Below are positions 6,690 to 9,451 of a stretch of 9,451 nucleotides of DNA, in pieces. The stretch comes from an uncultured Eubacteriales bacterium (GTDB taxonomy: Bacteria; Bacillota_A; Clostridia; Christensenellales; Aristaeellaceae): contig CADCQZ010000403.1 of assembly GCA_902803675.1 (NCBI GenBank), positions 1 through 9,451 on the forward strand. Reading direction: 5' to 3'. Both the position numbers and the translations under genes were made by a program. The first letter of the stretch is position 1. Every line of letters starts with the position of its first letter. The notes under the pieces are model-generated. The model was not told the DNA's origin and did not search any database. It saw only the letters and a program-made list of their open reading frames with translations.

Positions 6690-7907
6690 TTAAAGAGCCT
6701 TGAGACGGCTGACAGCTTCAGCCGTGTTTTCCAGGGTATTGAAGGCTGTCAGCCTGAAATATCCTTCTCCGCTCGGGCCGAAACCTTTTCCGGGAGTCCC
6801 CACCACGTGGGCTTTGTTGAGCAGAAGATCAAAGAAATCCCAGCTGGGCATATCATTGGGAGTTTTCATCCACACATAGGGACTGTTGGTCCCGCCGTAG
6901 ACTTCATAACCGGCTTCCCTGAGGCCGCTGAGCATCACTTCGGCATTGGCGAGGTAGTATTCCACATTCGCCATCGTTTCCGCCCATCCGCGCGGGGTAT
7001 AAACAGCCGCCGCCGCCCGCTGAACGGGATAGGAAACACCGTTGGATTTTGTGGAGGTCCTCCTCCGCCACAGCTGATTGAGGCTGACCGGCCTGGAGCC
7101 TACGTATCCCATGACTTTCTTGGGGATGACCATATAGCCGCACCGCACACCGGTGAATCCCGCGGTCTTTGAGAAAGAGCAGCATTCAATGGCGCACTCG
7201 TCCGCGCCGGGTATCTCATAGATGCTGCGGGGGATGTCATCCTGGGTGATATAGGCCTTGTAGGCGGCGTCATACACGATCAGCGAACGATGGGAAACAG
7301 CCCAGTCGACAAACGGCTTGAGCTGGTCTTTGGTCAGAACGGTGCCGGTGGGATTATTGGGATAGCAAAGATAAAGAACATCCACATCATCGCCGGGGAG
7401 AGGCGGGACAAAGTCGTTTTCCTTTACGCAGGGCAGGTATCCAAGCCCGCTCCATCGCCCGTCGGCAAAAGAGCCGAGCCGGCCGCTCATGGCGTTGGAA
7501 TCCACGTAAACGGGGTAGACCGGATCCGTCACGGCGATCTTCGTATCTTTGGAGAACAGCTCCTGCAGATTTCCCACGTCAGGCTTTGCTCCGTCCGAGA
7601 TAAACACCTCATCATAATCAAGACGGATACCGCGGGGGAGATAATCACTGTTCCTGATGGCGTCTATCAGGAAGGAATAGCCGTAATCGGGGGGATAGCC
7701 GTGGAATCCCTCGGGCGTCGACATATTGGCTGCTGCGTCCGCCATTTCCTGAGCGACGGCCCTGGACAGGGGCCTGGTAACGTCGCCGATGCCGAGACGT
7801 ATGAGGTCAGCGTCCGGATGCAAAGCCGTGAATTTTTTGATTCGATCGGCGATATCAGCGAACAGGTAGTTGGAAGGCAGGCTGTACAGATCAGCGTTGC
7901 ATTTCAT
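6690..7907 (-). CDS. dapL: LL-diaminopimelate aminotransferase DapL
   Basis: DapL is a pyridoxal-phosphate enzyme that converts tetrahydrodipicolinate directly to LL-diaminopimelate with glutamate as amino donor, bypassing the DapD/C/E steps. The 405-residue length fits the family. Visible fold-type-I motifs are IRLGIGDVT (36-44), SDGAKPD (104-110), YPNNPTGT (182-189), YDAAYKAYI (212-220) and SFSKTAGFTG (244-253), with K247 as the expected Schiff-base lysine. The family-typical LFSKDTKIAVTDPVYPVYVD region (117-136) supports DapL over a generic aspartate aminotransferase. CGGAGG lies nine bases before ATG 7907. The gene begins 20 bases after dapF, which ends in two successive in-frame stops. 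Pairing with dapF suggests a role in peptidoglycan precursor and lysine synthesis. Confidence 0.95.
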   Translation of the reverse strand: MKCNADLYSLPSNYLFADIADRIKKFTALHPDADLIRLGIGDVTRPLSRAVAQEMADAAANMSTPEGFHGYPPDYGYSFLIDAIRNSDYLPRGIRLDYDEVFISDGAKPDVGNLQELFSKDTKIAVTDPVYPVYVDSNAMSGRLGSFADGRWSGLGYLPCVKENDFVPPLPGDDVDVLYLCYPNNPTGTVLTKDQLKPFVDWAVSHRSLIVYDAAYKAYITQDDIPRSIYEIPGADECAIECCSFSKTAGFTGVRCGYMVIPKKVMGYVGSRPVSLNQLWRRRTSTKSNGVSYPVQRAAAAVYTPRGWAETMANVEYYLANAEVMLSGLREAGYEVYGGTNSPYVWMKTPNDMPSWDFFDLLLNKAHVVGTPGKGFGPSGEGYFRLTAFNTLENTAEAVSRLKAL

Positions 7908-7927
7908 GGTATTTTACCTCCGGATCA

Positions 7928-8761
7928 TTATGAGGGCCATTCGCCTTCAAATACGATAACAGCGGGACCGGTCTGATACACATGGTTATCTTCCGGATCC
8001 CAGTGTACGTTCAGATTGCCGCCGGCCAGCTTCATCTGCACATGACGGTTGCTCTGGCCGTTCAGAACGGATGCGACCAGCGCCGCGCACGCGCCGGTGC
8101 TGCAGGCCAGGGTCTCGCCGGCGCCGCGTTCCCAAACGCGCATCTGGAGCACATCCCGGGAGATCGTCCTGACGAATTCGATGTTCGTCCTTCTCGGGAA
8201 AAGAGGATGATGCTCCAGCAGCGGCCCCAGAACGGGCAGATCGATCACTTCCGGGTCACGGACGAAAATGACCGCGTGGGGGTTTCCCATGCTGACGCAG
8301 GTCAGAAAATAAGTCTGTCCCATGATCTGCATCCTGTGGCGCAGGACCATTTCGCCCGGCAGATCGACCGGTATCTTTTGAGGATCGAGCTCCGGAGAGC
8401 CCATATCGACCTTGGCGCCGGTCACTTTACCGTTTTCAATGATCAGGCATACTTCTTTCAGGCCTACGCGAGTCTCCACCCACAGGCGGTCGCTGTCGAC
8501 GAGCCCTTTTTCATATACCAGTTTGCCGGCACAGCGCAAGGCGTTGCCGTCCATTTCGGTCTCGCTGCCGTCTGAGTTGAAGGTCCTCAGGCTGAAGTCC
8601 GCCGACGTGCTTCGCTGTATCAGGGCGATGCCGTCAGCGCCGACACCGAAATGCGGACGGCACATGAGCAGAGCGAGGCTGGAGTAATCACTGACATCCT
8701 GGCTGATGCAATCGATACAGATCACATCATTCCCGATCCCCTGCATTTTGACGAAACGCAT
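7928..8761 (-). CDS. dapF: Diaminopimelate epimerase DapF, with Asp at the first catalytic Cys position
   Basis: DapF interconverts LL- and meso-diaminopimelate using two cysteines as acid and base. The 277 residues match the family length, and most signature segments are present: MQGIGNDV (6-13), FGVGADG (38-44), FNSDGSE (61-67), SMGNPHAV (157-164), RTNIEF (191-196) and ERGAGETLACSTGACA (211-226) with the second catalytic cysteine at C220. The first catalytic cysteine, normally in an EMCGNG motif, is replaced: the sequence reads EMDGNALRC, with D71 encoded by GAC. Two base changes separate GAC from a cysteine codon, so a single sequencing error is unlikely. The normal G after C220 is Ser221. 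This could be a divergent clade, altered chemistry, or an inactive enzyme. The start ATG 8761 has AAGGAG upstream, in the 21-base gap after argS. Confidence 0.92.
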   Translation of the reverse strand: MRFVKMQGIGNDVICIDCISQDVSDYSSLALLMCRPHFGVGADGIALIQRSTSADFSLRTFNSDGSETEMDGNALRCAGKLVYEKGLVDSDRLWVETRVGLKEVCLIIENGKVTGAKVDMGSPELDPQKIPVDLPGEMVLRHRMQIMGQTYFLTCVSMGNPHAVIFVRDPEVIDLPVLGPLLEHHPLFPRRTNIEFVRTISRDVLQMRVWERGAGETLACSTGACAALVASVLNGQSNRHVQMKLAGGNLNVHWDPEDNHVYQTGPAVIVFEGEWPS

Positions 8762-8782
8762 TTTTGCTCCTTTCAGTCGAAT

Positions 8783-9451
8783 TCACATTCTGACAGGCGC
8801 TTCCATGCCGATCAGATAGAGGCCTGTGCGGATCACGGAGCGCACAGCGCTCGTCAGGTCGACCATGGCCGAACGTTTCGCGGCATCGTCATCGAGCACG
8901 TGATGGACATAGTAAAACTGATTGTAGGCTTTCGCGATGTCGGTCACGGCCCTGGTGATCAGGTAAGGCTCATTTTTATCGCAGGCATCCCTGACAGCTT
9001 CGGGGAATCTGCTCAACAGCCTGAGGACGTTCTGCGCTTCGTCACTGACCAGCGCCGAATGATCCGGAGCGGCGCAGGGCAGATCCTCGGCCTTTCTGAG
9101 CACCGAACAGCACCTGGCATGCGTATACTGCACATAGGGCCCCGTATCACCGTCAAAGTTCAGAGCCCTGTCCCACCAGAAATCAAGATCCTTGATCCTG
9201 CCGTTCTGAAGAGCGGAATAGACCACGGCGCCGACACCGACCTGCCGGGCGACTTCTTCCTTGTTTTCAAGGCCCGGGCTCTTCTCCTTGATGATGGAAA
9301 GGGCTTTTTCCTGGGCTTTCGCAAGCACATCCTCCAAGTAGACCATATGCCCTTCGCGGGTGCTCAGCGTTTCGCCCTCGTAAGAGACCATGCCGAACGC
9401 GACGTGCTTGAGCTGGGTCTGCGCCCAGTCATAACCCATCAGCTCCAGCAC
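8783..9451 (-). CDS. argS: Arginyl-tRNA synthetase, C-terminal part (start beyond the window)
   Basis: Only about the last 222 residues are present; the frame runs off the right edge. ArgS attaches arginine to tRNA-Arg. The visible part includes the class I KMSKS-like loop, here LSTREGH (family form is often MSTRKG), followed by MVYLEDVL. The DALR-type anticodon-binding domain comes next, with GPYVQYTHARCCSVLRKAE at its beginning and the family-typical end GMEAPVRM. The HIGH motif and the N-terminal Add-1 domain lie outside. The GTG codon at the edge is internal, not a start. The gene is followed by dapF after 21 bases and appears to be the first operon gene visible here. The operon promoter lies outside the window. 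Confidence 0.95.
   Translation of the reverse strand: MLELMGYDWAQTQLKHVAFGMVSYEGETLSTREGHMVYLEDVLAKAQEKALSIIKEKSPGLENKEEVARQVGVGAVVYSALQNGRIKDLDFWWDRALNFDGDTGPYVQYTHARCCSVLRKAEDLPCAAPDHSALVSDEAQNVLRLLSRFPEAVRDACDKNEPYLITRAVTDIAKAYNQFYYVHHVLDDDAAKRSAMVDLTSAVRSVIRTGLYLIGMEAPVRM

Noticed and set aside
7290..7976. Plus-strand open frame opposite dapL
   Set aside because: It is the shadow of DapL, which has a complete set of aminotransferase motifs on the other strand.
1..9451. CRISPR arrays, tRNA or rRNA genes, transposases, phage genes, riboswitches
   Set aside because: No regularly spaced repeats, RNA gene sequences, inverted terminal repeats or mobile-element proteins were seen, and the gaps between genes are too short for a riboswitch.

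Overview
The window looks like chromosomal housekeeping DNA from a fairly GC-rich member of the Firmicutes (Bacillota), most likely a Clostridia-type anaerobe. The case rests on gene order: phoH, pgpH (yqfF), ybeY, cdd and era in that order is a classic Firmicutes cluster. DapL, the LL-diaminopimelate aminotransferase, is common in Clostridia. Strong AGGAGG-like ribosome binding sites also fit. The genus cannot be decided from this sequence.

Layout. Positions 1-714 on the plus strand hold the 3' part of a tandem GNAT acetyltransferase gene, cut by the window edge. It converges on a long minus-strand operon that fills the rest (9451 down to 723). In transcription order this is argS (C-terminal part only), dapF, dapL, a PHP-family histidinol-phosphatase-like gene, phoH, pgpH, a ybeY-cdd fusion gene, and era. 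Gaps between operon genes are 11-21 bases or are overlaps, and each gene has a Shine-Dalgarno sequence in or beside the end of the previous gene. No intergenic stretch exceeds about 25 bases. No internal promoter, tRNA, rRNA, CRISPR array, insertion sequence or phage gene was seen. The operon promoter must lie beyond the right edge. One hairpin at 703-726 spans the ends of both convergent genes and has a T-tract in the plus direction.

How the genes fit together. ArgS charges tRNA-Arg. DapL and DapF form the short aminotransferase route to meso-diaminopimelate for peptidoglycan and lysine. PgpH is a membrane HD-domain phosphodiesterase for c-di-AMP, a messenger tied to wall and osmotic homeostasis. 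YbeY and Era act in 16S rRNA and 30S subunit maturation, PhoH is an RNA-associated ATPase, and the Cdd domain salvages cytidine.

Two points stand out. First, ybeY and cdd are one continuous reading frame with almost no linker, and dgkA, which usually sits between them, is absent. Second, the predicted DapF has aspartate (residue 71) where the first catalytic cysteine of diaminopimelate epimerase is expected, while the second cysteine and the substrate-binding motifs remain. No wholly new system was found. These two departures from family norms are the best leads.
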